DNA of 11,809 nt, from assembly GCA_016190545.1 (NCBI GenBank), contig JACPQI010000008.1:1-11809 (forward strand). Reading direction: 5' to 3'. The position numbers were made by a program, and so were the translations under genes. This DNA comes from Chloroflexota bacterium. GTDB taxonomy: Bacteria; Chloroflexota; Dehalococcoidia; SHYB01; JACPQI01. The stretch's first letter is position 1; each line of letters opens with the position of its first letter. Positions 1-6,828 of this stretch are shown here, piece after piece. The notes under the pieces are model-generated. The model did no database searches. It was not told the origin of the DNA and saw only the letters and a list, made by a program, of their open reading frames with translations.

Positions 1-2391
1 GGCCCCGCTCGCGCCAGCCTCCACCAGCAGCCCGCCGCACTCCGGGCAGGGTACCGGCAGCGGCCTGCTGCGCACGCTGAAATCGCACGTCGGGAAGTTG
101 GAGCACCCGAAGAAGAGAAAGCGCTTTCGCGTCTTGGGGCTCCAGCCGGAGCGCTCCACCAGTTCACCCGTCTTGCACGCGGGGCAGCGGGTGCCCGTCT
201 TGGCGACGAGTGGCTTGGCGTTCTTGCACGTGGGGAAGCCGGTGCAGGCCAGGAACTTGCCTCGCCTGCCCGTGCGGATGACCATAGGCTTGCTGCACTT
301 ATCGCAGACTTCGTCAGTCGGCTCCTCCGGCCCTTTCCCCTTTTCCTTCTCTGAAGGGAGCGGCTTGGCGTTCTTGCATGCGGGGAAGCCTGTGCAGGCC
401 AGGAACTTGCCCCGTCTGCCCGTGCGGATGACCATAGGCTTGCCGCACTTGTCGCAGACCTCGCTGGTCGGCTCCTCTGGCGCCCTCTCATTTTCCGAAG
501 GAAGGGGCTTGGCGTTCTTGCACTCGGGGAAACCAGTGCAGGCCAGGAATCGTCCATAGCGGCCGATGCGCACCACCATGGGCTTGCCGCACTTGTCGCA
601 AGTCACGTTCGTCGCCTCGTCGGCGATGCTCTTCTCCGCCTGCGACAGCTCTTCCACAAAGGGGTCATAGAACTCCTTGAGGAACGCCACCCAGTCCGTC
701 TCACCCCGCGCGATCTCGTCCAGCTCCTCCTCCAACCGGGCTGTGAACCTGAGGTCCACGATGTGCGGGAAGTTCTGGGAGAGCAGGTCGCTTACCAGGA
801 AGCCCAGCTTCTGGGGGACCAGTCTCCCCTCCTCTTTATTTACATAATCCCTATCCAGCAGAGTGGAAATGATGGGGGCGTAGGTGCTGGGCCGTCCGAT
901 GCCGTTCTCCTCCAGCGCCTTGATGAGAGTGGCTTCTGTGTAGCGCGGCGGCGGCTTGGTGAAGTGCTGCTCCGACTTCAGCGCAAGACAGGTCAGCGCA
1001 TCGCCCTTGGTCAGCGGTGGCAGGGGCGCCTTCGCCTCGTCCTGGCCGTCGCCGTCATCCTTCCCCTCGCTGTACAGCGCCAGGAAGCCCGGGAACTTCT
1101 GGACCGACCGGCTTGCCTTGAACAGGTAGGCGTTGCTCGACTTCACGCTATGCGCTTCCGCCTCTATCGTGGTGGCGTCGTACAGCGCGTCCGACATCTG
1201 ACAGGCCACCATGCGCTGCCAGACCAGCTCATACAATTTGTATTGCTGCGCCGTCAGGTGCGGCTTCACCATGTCCGGCGTCCGCTTCACGGAGGTGGGG
1301 CGAATGGCCTCGTGGGCCTCCTGGGCGCCCTTCACCTTTTTGGTGTAGGCGTGGGGGTGGGGCGGCAGGTAGGACTCGCCGTAGGCGCGTTGGATGAACT
1401 CGCGTGTCTCCACGACGGCGGAATGGGTGACGTGCGTGGAGTCAGTGCGCATATACGTAATGAGGCCCACCGAGCCTTCAGGCCCCAGCGGCAGGCCCTC
1501 GTAGAGCTGCTGGGCTAGGAGCATGGTCTGCTTGGCGCTGAACTTCAGCTTCCGTCCGGCCTCCTGTTGCAGGGTGCTGGTGATAAAGGGCGGCGCCGGC
1601 CTGCGGCGCGTCTCCTTCATCGTCACCTTGTGTACCCTGTAGCCGGCGCCCTGCAGGTCGTCGGTAATGGCCGCGGCGCTGGCCTCGTCCCGTATCTCGA
1701 TTTGCCCCTTCGCGCCCAGGCGGTTCACCAGTTCGGCCACAATGGCGGCGCGCTGGCTGCCGTCCTGTTGCCCATGCTTGGCCAGTTCGGCGGCGATGGT
1801 CCAGTACTCTTTGGGCATGAAGCCCTGGACTTCCCGCTCTCGGGTCACGACCATTTGCAGCGCTGCCGATTGCACCCGCCCGGCGGACAGCCCCGTCTGG
1901 ATCTTCTTCCACAGCAGCGGGCTCAGCTTATAGCCCACGATGCGGTCCAGGATGCGCCGGGCCTGTTGGGCGTTCACCAACTCCATATGGATCTGGCGCG
2001 GGTGCTTGAAGGCGTGCTGAATGGCGTCTTCCGTAATCTCGTGGAACACCACTCGGCGCTTGGGCGCGTTGATCTGGTCCAGCCCCGCCGCCTCCGTCAG
2101 GTGCCACGCGATGGCCTCGCCCTCCCTATCCGGGTCCGTGGCCAGGTAGATGGCCTTGGCATCCTTCGCTTTGGACCGGATGTCGTTCACCACCCGGCGC
2201 TTGTCCTCCATCACCTCATAGCGGGGACGGAAGCCATCCGTCACTTCCACGCCCAGGTCGCCCCGCCGGGTCTTCTCCGGCAGGTCCCGCACATGGCCCA
2301 TGGAGGCCACCACCGTTGCCTCTTTGCCCAGGAACCGGCTGATGGTCCGCGCCTTCGCCGGCGATTCGACAATCACAAGGTCTTTCGACAT
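1..2391 (-). CDS. topA: DNA topoisomerase I (type IA), 3' end outside the window
   Basis: This enzyme relaxes negatively supercoiled DNA by nicking and passing one strand. The frame is open from ATG at 2391 to the window edge, giving 797 residues with no stop, so the C-terminus is missing. The TOPRIM domain is at the N-terminus (VIVESPAKA near residue 7; DPDREGEAIAW near residue 86). The catalytic tyrosine is Y313 in GLITYMRTDS, close to the position in E. coli TopA (Y319). The catalytic core ends near residue 560. It is followed by at least four complete four-cysteine zinc ribbons, whose first cysteines are C598, C646, C696 and C736, and the start of a fifth at C782. The second and third ribbons are near-duplicates. 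The ATG lies 3 bases after the dprA stop, with a GGTGGAA ribosome-binding-like stretch inside the end of dprA, so the two genes are probably co-transcribed and coupled. Identification is secure from the motifs. Confidence 0.97.
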   Translation of the reverse strand, partial: MSKDLVIVESPAKARTISRFLGKEATVVASMGHVRDLPEKTRRGDLGVEVTDGFRPRYEVMEDKRRVVNDIRSKAKDAKAIYLATDPDREGEAIAWHLTEAAGLDQINAPKRRVVFHEITEDAIQHAFKHPRQIHMELVNAQQARRILDRIVGYKLSPLLWKKIQTGLSAGRVQSAALQMVVTREREVQGFMPKEYWTIAAELAKHGQQDGSQRAAIVAELVNRLGAKGQIEIRDEASAAAITDDLQGAGYRVHKVTMKETRRRPAPPFITSTLQQEAGRKLKFSAKQTMLLAQQLYEGLPLGPEGSVGLITYMRTDSTHVTHSAVVETREFIQRAYGESYLPPHPHAYTKKVKGAQEAHEAIRPTSVKRTPDMVKPHLTAQQYKLYELVWQRMVACQMSDALYDATTIEAEAHSVKSSNAYLFKASRSVQKFPGFLALYSEGKDDGDGQDEAKAPLPPLTKGDALTCLALKSEQHFTKPPPRYTEATLIKALEENGIGRPSTYAPIISTLLDRDYVNKEEGRLVPQKLGFLVSDLLSQNFPHIVDLRFTARLEEELDEIARGETDWVAFLKEFYDPFVEELSQAEKSIADEATNVTCDKCGKPMVVRIGRYGRFLACTGFPECKNAKPLPSENERAPEEPTSEVCDKCGKPMVIRTGRRGKFLACTGFPACKNAKPLPSEKEKGKGPEEPTDEVCDKCSKPMVIRTGRRGKFLACTGFPTCKNAKPLVAKTGTRCPACKTGELVERSGWSPKTRKRFLFFGCSNFPTCDFSVRSRPLPVPCPECGGLLVEAGASGA
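212..610 (-). repeat. Tandem zinc-ribbon coding repeats in topA
   Basis: Three direct repeats encode consecutive C4 zinc ribbons of TopA (pattern CDKCxKPMV...FLACTGFPxCKNAKPL). They begin at 212, 362 and 506 on the plus strand, giving periods of 150 and 144 bp. Units 212-330 and 362-480 align without gaps, with about a dozen mismatches in 119 bases when counted by eye. The third unit is clearly more diverged. Linkers between units are acidic and rich in Pro, Glu and Ser. The pattern points to a fairly recent internal duplication of one ribbon. Confidence 0.85.
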
Positions 2392-2394
2392 GGA

Positions 2395-3516
2395 CTATTC
2401 CACCTTCACTCCGTACCGTGCCTGCGCTTCCCGCGCCAGCACATAGTTCATCGCCCCCACCTGGCGCACCAGGCCCTTTATCTCCAGCATAGCCAAGGCG
2501 CTGCTCACCTGGGCCATGGGTTGTCCCGACAGCCGCCGGACCTGGTCGATGTGGGTCGGCTCCGACGAAAGATACTTTAGCAGGTCGCGCTCTTTGTCGT
2601 CCGGCTGCAGCGTCTCTCGCAACTCCATCTGGTGCGCCGCCACCGTCAGGTTCAACTCCTCCAGGATATCCGTAGCGTCAAGCACCAGCTTGGCCCCTTC
2701 CTGAATCAGGCGGTTGGTGCCCCGGCTGGCGGGCGAGAACACGCTCCCCGGCACGGCGAACACCTCCCGGTCCTGCTCCAGCGCCAAGTTCGCTGTAATG
2801 AGAGCGCCGCTCCCGTCATCGCCCTCTACCACCAGTGTGCCCATGCTGATGCCGCTCATGATGCGGTTGCGGCGGGGGAAGAAGCTGGCCAGGGGCTTCA
2901 CGCCCGGCGGATGCTCGCTCAGCAGCGCCCCCCGCTCTATGGTCTGCTGGGCCAGCCGCACGTTCTCCGGCGGGTACACCGTATCCAGCCCTCCCGCCGT
3001 GACGGCGATGGTCCGCCCCCCGGCGCCGAGGGCCGCCTGGTGGGCGATAGTGTCGATGCCGCGCGCCAGACCGCTCACGATGGTGATGCGGTTCCGGGCC
3101 AGGTCGCCTGCGATCTGCTCGGCGGCCTCCTTCCCGTAGGCCGTGCAGCGCCGAGTCCCCACCACGGTGATCGCCCAATCATCCTGCGCCGTGAGAGCGC
3201 CGCGCAGGTAGAGCACAGGCGGCGGGTCGTAAATCTCTTTCAATCGGCGGGGGTACGCGTCGTCGTGCCAGGTCAGGGCGCGGACGCCCAGCTTCGCTAA
3301 CTGCTCCATTTCGGCGTCAGGCGAGATTCCCGCCCGCGTCTCCACGATGGCGGCCACGGTCTTCTCGTCCAGGCCGCCCGCCTTGAGCGCGGCAGGGCTT
3401 GCCACCCAGGCCTGGCTCAGGTGGCCGAAGTGCTTCTCTAACAGGAGGAACTTGGCCCGGCCCAGGCCCGGAATGCGGTTGAACGCAACCCAGTATTTCA
3501 GTTCGTCGGCACGCAA
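2395..3516 (-). CDS. dprA: DNA-processing protein DprA/Smf
   Basis: DprA binds single-stranded DNA and loads RecA during natural transformation. The protein is 373 residues, a normal length for the family. An N-terminal helix-hairpin-helix/SAM-like region (residues 1-70, with IPGLGRAKF) precedes the Rossmann-like DprA core: VVGTRRCTAYG at 118-127, SGLARGIDTIAHQAAL at 148-163, FPRRNRIMSGIS at 213-224, SGALITANLALEQ at 236-248 and GTNRLIQEGAKLV at 266-278. A winged-helix C-terminal domain covers about 308-360. The start is TTG at 3516, preceded by GGGAAG; no ATG fits in this frame upstream. A TACAAT sequence a few bases further upstream could be a -10 box, but no good -35 was found. The gene is followed 3 bases later by topA, a common bacterial arrangement. 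The ComEC-like protein at 6829 lacks the DNA channel, so the window itself does not prove competence. Confidence 0.95.
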   Translation of the reverse strand: MRADELKYWVAFNRIPGLGRAKFLLLEKHFGHLSQAWVASPAALKAGGLDEKTVAAIVETRAGISPDAEMEQLAKLGVRALTWHDDAYPRRLKEIYDPPPVLYLRGALTAQDDWAITVVGTRRCTAYGKEAAEQIAGDLARNRITIVSGLARGIDTIAHQAALGAGGRTIAVTAGGLDTVYPPENVRLAQQTIERGALLSEHPPGVKPLASFFPRRNRIMSGISMGTLVVEGDDGSGALITANLALEQDREVFAVPGSVFSPASRGTNRLIQEGAKLVLDATDILEELNLTVAAHQMELRETLQPDDKERDLLKYLSSEPTHIDQVRRLSGQPMAQVSSALAMLEIKGLVRQVGAMNYVLAREAQARYGVKVE

Positions 3517-3580
3517 CGTCTTCCCATTGTAGCACCGCGATGTGACGAGGCCGGGGAGCCTCCGCGTCGGCGGCGACAGC

Positions 3581-4924
3581 TTACCGGTGCGACGGTGCCG
3601 CCGGCAACGTGAAGGTGAAGGTGGAGCCGCGTCCCTCCGCGCTCTCCGCTTTTATGGTGCCTTTATGGGCGAGCACCAGGTGTTTGGCGATAGCCAACCC
3701 CAGGCCGGTCCCTTCGCTGGCGCGGGAGCGGTCCGCTTTATAGAAGCGCTCGAAGATGTGCGGCAAGTCTTCCTTGGCGATGCCCACGCCCGTGTCCTGC
3801 ACCTGAATATGTACTGACCCGGTCTCCGGACGTGCAGTCAGGGTGATGAAACCTCCGGACGGCGTGAACTTGACGGCATTGTCCAGCAGGTTGGTGAGCA
3901 CCTCCATGATGCGTGTGGGGTCAGCTATGACCCTGGACACATCAGGCGATGCCTGCACGTTCACTGTCAACCCCTGTCGCTCGGTCTGGGGCTTCATCCG
4001 CAACGCCGCATCGTGCAGCAGGGGCGCTATCTCCACCGGCCGGAGGTGGAGCGGCACATGCCCGCTTTCTATGTTGGACAGCGCCAGCAGGTCGTCGATC
4101 ATCGCCGTCATCCGGTCGATCTCAGTGTTGATACGTGAGAGGAAATGTCCTGCCGCCTCTCTATCCTCCAGCGCGCTCTGCTCCAGCGTTTCCACCATCG
4201 CCTTGATGGAGGCCAGCGGCGTCCGCAGTTCATGGGACACGTTGGCCACAAACTCGGAGCGCGTCCGGTCCACTCGTTGCGCTTCTGTTTGGTCGTGGAA
4301 GATCACCAGCGCCGTCGTGCGGCCCTGGGCCTGGAACGCGGTGCCGCGCACCTGGAAGGGGCGGTGCTCCGGTCCGATATTTAACAGTGTCGAGTGGGCC
4401 TTGCCCGTCCGCATGCACTGCTCCAGCAGCAACGCTACCTCGTGGTCCAAGATCACTTCCAGCACCGGTCGCCCTGCGGCCTTTTCGCCTCGCGCTTGAA
4501 AGAGCGACTCAAAGGCTGGGTTCACGAGCACGATGTGCCGGTCCTGGTCCACCATCAGCACTGCATCGTGCATGTTATCGAGCACCGCTTGCAGCGTCCC
4601 GTGTTCGCTTGCCAGGCTGGTCAACGCCTGCTCGAACCGCGACACCAGGCCGTCCAGGGCTAGAGCCAAGGGTGCCACCTGATCGCCACCTTCCGCGCGG
4701 AAGGACGTTCGTGGCTGCCCTGGCTGGAGCGCGCGGGCGGTGTGGCCCATGTCCCGTATCTGCCGCCGCAGAGCTAGGGCGTAGGTGAGGAGCGCTCCAG
4801 CCATGATGACGATGGCGGCGGCGACCAGGGCGACGTCAAGGGTCGTAGAGGAGGGAAGCGTGGCCGCCAGGCCCAGCGTCACGCCGACGAAGGCCACGAA
4901 CGCAAGCAAGACTGCCCATCGCAT
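3581..4924 (-). CDS. PhoR-type sensor histidine kinase
   Basis: Membrane sensor kinase of 447 residues, partner of the regulator just upstream. Two hydrophobic segments (about 3-22 and 29-52) enclose only a handful of outside residues, so there is almost no extracellular sensor domain. A HAMP-like linker (53-105) leads to a PAS domain (about 108-215, with AVLDNMHDAVLMVD). The HisKA dimerisation domain carries the phospho-accepting H231 in NVSHELRTPLASIK. The ATPase domain has the N box NLLDNAVKF (345-353), G1 DTGVGI (377-382), F box FERFYKAD (391-398) and G2 GTGLGLAIAK (405-414). The architecture TM-TM-PAS-HisKA-HATPase matches PhoR-like kinases of the phosphate group, which sense through other proteins. 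ATG 4924 is 14 bases after the regulator stop; its ribosome-binding site is weak, which suggests dependence on upstream translation. The PhoR assignment is by similarity only; no phosphate transport gene is in view. Confidence 0.93.
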   Translation of the reverse strand: MRWAVLLAFVAFVGVTLGLAATLPSSTTLDVALVAAAIVIMAGALLTYALALRRQIRDMGHTARALQPGQPRTSFRAEGGDQVAPLALALDGLVSRFEQALTSLASEHGTLQAVLDNMHDAVLMVDQDRHIVLVNPAFESLFQARGEKAAGRPVLEVILDHEVALLLEQCMRTGKAHSTLLNIGPEHRPFQVRGTAFQAQGRTTALVIFHDQTEAQRVDRTRSEFVANVSHELRTPLASIKAMVETLEQSALEDREAAGHFLSRINTEIDRMTAMIDDLLALSNIESGHVPLHLRPVEIAPLLHDAALRMKPQTERQGLTVNVQASPDVSRVIADPTRIMEVLTNLLDNAVKFTPSGGFITLTARPETGSVHIQVQDTGVGIAKEDLPHIFERFYKADRSRASEGTGLGLAIAKHLVLAHKGTIKAESAEGRGSTFTFTLPAAPSHR

Positions 4925-4938
4925 GGTCTTATCTTACG

Positions 4939-5643
4939 TTATTGCTCTGCGAATTTATAGCCGACGCCTCGCACTGTGAGGAGCAGCGTGGGGTTGCTGG
5001 GCTCGTCCTCGATCTTCTCTCGCAGCCAGCGGACGTGCACGTCCACCGTGCGGGTGTCGCCGGCGTAGTCGTAGCCCCACACCCGGGCCAAGAGCGTCTC
5101 TCGGCTGAACACGATCCCGGCGTTGCGTGCCAGGAATTCCAGCAGCTCGAACTCCTTAGGCTTCAGCGTCAGGCTCTTGCCCGCTCGCAGCACCACATGC
5201 CGAGCCGGGTCGATGACCAGAGAACCGCGCTCCAGCGGCTTCCGGGCCTCTTCTGGGGGCGTCGACTTCGTCAGGTCGGAGCGGCGCAGGATCGCCTTGA
5301 TGCGTGCCAGCAGTTCCCGGAGCTGGAACGGCTTCGTCACGTAGTCGTCCGCCCCCAGTTCCAGTCCCACCACCTTGTCTACATCGCTGGTCTTGGCCGT
5401 CAGCATGAGAATGGGTACCGATGAACCCTCGCGGCGCAGGGTGCGGCACACCTCCAGCCCGTCTATGGTGGGGAGCATGAGGTCCAGCAGGATCAGGTCG
5501 GGCGCCGAGCGGCGGGCCAACTCCAAGCCCTCCCGGCCGTCTCGGGCCGTCTCCACAGAGTAGCCCTCGCGGGCGAGGTTGTAGCGCAGAGCATCCACCA
5601 GGCTCTGCTCGTCCTCTACCACCAGAATGCGCTTGGCCGACAT
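4939..5643 (-). CDS. PhoB/OmpR-family response regulator
   Basis: DNA-binding regulator of 234 residues. The receiver domain (4-120) has the acidic pocket E10-D11, phosphorylated D54 in LLDLMLP, T82 in LMLTAK and K104 in DDYVTKPF. The winged-helix effector domain spans about 138-232, with LTLKPKEFELLEFLARN, RVWGYDY, RTVDVHVRWLREKIE and VRGVGYKF. This is the PhoB/PhoP/RegX3 pattern. I chose ATG 5643 because family members begin with a short run such as MSAKRILVVEDE. A GTG at 5679 would add 12 residues, but it falls inside a perfect inverted repeat. ATG 5643 has no Shine-Dalgarno sequence and sits only 13 bases after a TATAAT box, so the message may be nearly leaderless. The kinase gene follows 14 bases downstream, forming a two-gene operon. 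Three Pho-box-like hexamers upstream suggest autoregulation. Confidence 0.95.
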   Translation of the reverse strand: MSAKRILVVEDEQSLVDALRYNLAREGYSVETARDGREGLELARRSAPDLILLDLMLPTIDGLEVCRTLRREGSSVPILMLTAKTSDVDKVVGLELGADDYVTKPFQLRELLARIKAILRRSDLTKSTPPEEARKPLERGSLVIDPARHVVLRAGKSLTLKPKEFELLEFLARNAGIVFSRETLLARVWGYDYAGDTRTVDVHVRWLREKIEDEPSNPTLLLTVRGVGYKFAEQ

Positions 5644-5656
5644 GCTGACTGAGGCG

Positions 5657-5662
5657 ATTATA
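5657..5662 (-). promoter_or_regulatory. -10 box (TATAAT) for the response-regulator operon
   Basis: A perfect TATAAT read on the minus strand lies 13 bases before ATG 5643. No recognisable -35 hexamer exists 16-18 bases upstream; that interval is filled by the inverted repeat at 5665-5699. Transcription would start about 7 bases before the ATG, leaving no room for a Shine-Dalgarno site. A promoter lacking a -35 often needs an activator, which fits the Pho-box-like sites further upstream. The box is real as sequence; its use is inference. Confidence 0.5.
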
Positions 5663-5664
5663 GC

Positions 5665-5699
5665 CCAGCGGCGGGCCACTCCGAGCGGCCCGCCGCTGG
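5665..5699. repeat. Perfect 13-bp inverted repeat (hairpin or operator)
   Basis: Arms 5665-5677 (CCAGCGGCGGGCC) and 5687-5699 (GGCCCGCCGCTGG) are exact reverse complements around a 9-base loop. The structure is GC-rich and would form a strong hairpin in RNA or a two-fold symmetric protein site in DNA. It abuts the TATAAT box of the response-regulator operon, occupying the usual -35 area. No run of T follows on either strand, so a standard intrinsic terminator is unlikely. If transcription began further upstream, the hairpin would sit in the leader about 20 bases before the start codon and could act as an attenuator. Confidence 0.8.
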
Positions 5700-5710
5700 T
5701 TCATCGGAGC

Positions 5711-5738
5711 TTTACCCAACGTTAACATCCCCATAACC
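5711..5738. promoter_or_regulatory. Candidate Pho-box: three hexamers with 11-bp period
   Basis: TTTACC (5711-5716), TTAACA (5722-5727) and ATAACC (5733-5738) are separated by exactly 5 bases each. The PhoP box of Bacillus consists of TT(A/T)ACA direct repeats with about 5-base spacers, and the E. coli PhoB box also has an 11-bp repeat. The three units match the Bacillus consensus at 5, 6 and 4 of 6 positions. They lie between a PhoB/PhoR-type operon (minus, about 50-75 bases beyond its TATAAT) and a divergent small gene (plus). Autoregulation of the two-component pair is the natural reading. The units are short and the region is AT-rich, so chance cannot be excluded. Confidence 0.4.
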
Positions 5739-5830
5739 CATCAATTTTTCTAATCGGTGTAGCGGGCCGACAGATTCAGTAGAAATTGAATAAAGTTCAA
5801 AACCACATTTACTACTTTTGGGCGTCTTAG

Positions 5831-5839
5831 TGGTAAAAT
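5831..5839 (+). promoter_or_regulatory. Extended -10 element (TGGTAAAAT) for the small gene at 5860
   Basis: TGG followed by TAAAAT fits the extended -10 pattern TGn-TATAAT with one change in the hexamer. It lies 20 bases before ATG 5860, leaving a leader just long enough for the GAGGTGG ribosome-binding site at 5850-5856. No convincing -35 is present at 17 bases, which extended -10 promoters can do without. The surrounding 5720-5850 stretch is markedly AT-richer than the flanking genes. Confidence 0.45.
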
Positions 5840-5859
5840 CAATAGTTGCGAGGTGGAAG

Positions 5860-6108
5860 ATGCGCGAGTTCGACAGCAACGCCGATTTCCTCACCCTGCC
5901 GGAGGTCAAGCGAGACCCTGCCTCCTCGGATGAGCAGGTGCGTATCCTTTTCCGGCGGATCACCCGACTCAACACTATCCGCCACCGTTGCTCTGAGCTG
6001 CTCAACACCCAGGGCATGGACCTGCTCAACCGGGCACTCTTCGCCACCTACTGCGATTGCCGCGACCTGGGTTTAGCCCAGGAGGCCATGCAGCTCATCC
6101 GCCGCTAG
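5860..6108 (+). CDS. Small hypothetical protein, 82 residues
   Basis: I do not recognise this protein. It starts MREFDSNADFLTLPEV and ends AQEAMQLIRR. It is soluble-looking, with no signal peptide or membrane segment. Predicted content is mostly helical, with a basic middle (RILFRRITRLNTIRHR) and a short CDC pair near the end (YCDCRDLG). ATG 5860 is chosen because GAGGTGG lies 4-10 bases before it and an extended -10 element lies at 5831-5839. An in-frame start at 5818 would add 14 residues but has no ribosome-binding site. GC-rich codon positions and the good start signals argue that it is a real gene. It is divergent from the two-component operon, shares its regulatory region, and could be a target of that regulator. 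The cysteine pair alone is not enough to claim metal binding. Confidence 0.7.
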   Translation: MREFDSNADFLTLPEVKRDPASSDEQVRILFRRITRLNTIRHRCSELLNTQGMDLLNRALFATYCDCRDLGLAQEAMQLIRR

Positions 6109-6162
6109 CACGCCGCCCCTCCCCCAACCCACTTGCGCTTGCTGTCCTGGGGTTGCCTCCGC

Positions 6163-6750
6163 CTAACGCAGCGCCTCCCGGAACTCCGGCGTCTCCCACG
6201 CTGCCGCAAAGTCCTCGTCGCGTTCCGCCAACCGCCGGTATGATTCGTCCAGCTCAATGGCTCGCCGCAGCGCCTCCGCGCTCTCCTGGACCGCATCGGG
6301 CTTTAGTGTCTGACGAGCGAGCAGCTTGGCTCTCCCGTAGTGGGCCTTGGCGTACAGCGGGTCAAGCATCGTCACTTCTGTGAAAGCGTTCAGCGCATCC
6401 TCTACGCGGCCCGCCCGCTCCCATCCCAGCGCCAGGTTCAGGCAGCAGATGGCGGCATTGTGCTGGAGCGCCCGTTGCGTTTCGTCGTCGGCGAACTCCG
6501 CCGCTGCCTGATAGTGCTGTTTCGCCTCCTCCCACAGCGCCCGTTGCGACCGGTCCAGCGCTTTGCGCTCGAAGGCGCCCTGCAAGGACAATCGAAGGAG
6601 AGACAGCGCCTCCTCCGCCTGCCCCTGTTTTCGGTAGCTCTGCGTCTGGGCGAGGAGCAGCACCAGCTCGCCCGCCACTAGGCCCGGCTCCGGCGACTTG
6701 GCGATGCCCAGGAGCCGGGCCACCTCTTGCCACATCTGCTCAGCGCTCAT
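6163..6750 (-). CDS. TPR-repeat protein of unknown function
   Basis: Helical protein of 195 residues with tetratricopeptide-like repeats. The clearest repeat is at about 98-131 (NAAICCLNLALGWERAG, then a second helix ending MLDP), followed by a second unit (AKAHYGRAKLL ... LRRAIELDES). An earlier pair of helices at 28-90 (QSYRKQGQAEEALSLL; EEAKQHYQAAAEFADD) may be degenerate repeats. The C-terminal RDEDFAAAWETPEFREAL resembles the ending motif seen after many bacterial TPR arrays. There is no signal peptide, so it probably acts in the cytoplasm as a binding scaffold. I chose ATG 6750; a GTG at 6786 would add 12 residues but would overlap the likely -10 box TAGAAT. It is divergent from the metallo-beta-lactamase gene and convergent with the 82-residue gene, so it stands alone. 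Partner and pathway cannot be told from the sequence. Confidence 0.85.
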   Translation of the reverse strand: MSAEQMWQEVARLLGIAKSPEPGLVAGELVLLLAQTQSYRKQGQAEEALSLLRLSLQGAFERKALDRSQRALWEEAKQHYQAAAEFADDETQRALQHNAAICCLNLALGWERAGRVEDALNAFTEVTMLDPLYAKAHYGRAKLLARQTLKPDAVQESAEALRRAIELDESYRRLAERDEDFAAAWETPEFREALR

Positions 6751-6776
6751 CGTCTTTATCGTCCCTATCCGCTCGG

Positions 6777-6785
6777 ATTCTAGCA
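6777..6785 (-). promoter_or_regulatory. Extended -10 element (TGCTAGAAT) for the TPR gene
   Basis: Read on the minus strand, TGC precedes TAGAAT, an extended -10 match with one change from TATAAT. It ends 26 bases before ATG 6750, giving a leader of about 20 bases. No -35 hexamer is evident. It sits in the 78-bp gap between the divergent TPR and metallo-beta-lactamase genes. Confidence 0.4.
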
Positions 6786-6828
6786 CGTGCCCCCGGCCCT
6801 GGTCCTACGGTATCATGGAGCAGACCGT

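Noticed and set aside
763..1518. 251-codon plus-strand open frame opposite topA
   Set aside because: Lies opposite the TopA catalytic core and has no motif or ribosome-binding site.
1567..2580. 337-codon plus-strand open frame opposite topA and dprA
   Set aside because: Antisense to well-conserved TopA and DprA coding sequence; the translation is His- and Gln-rich with no domain.
5712..6047. 111-codon minus-strand frame covering the regulatory region and small gene
   Set aside because: Ser/Arg-rich, no ribosome-binding site, and it overlaps the better supported plus-strand gene at 5860.
6124..6156. Possible CAACCC/GGGTTG stem between the small gene and the TPR gene
   Set aside because: Six base pairs around a loop of about 20 bases and no T run; not a convincing bidirectional terminator.
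6811..6816. TATCAT as a -10 for the metallo-beta-lactamase gene
   Set aside because: It would place the transcription start beyond the GGAG site at 6817-6820, and there is no -35.
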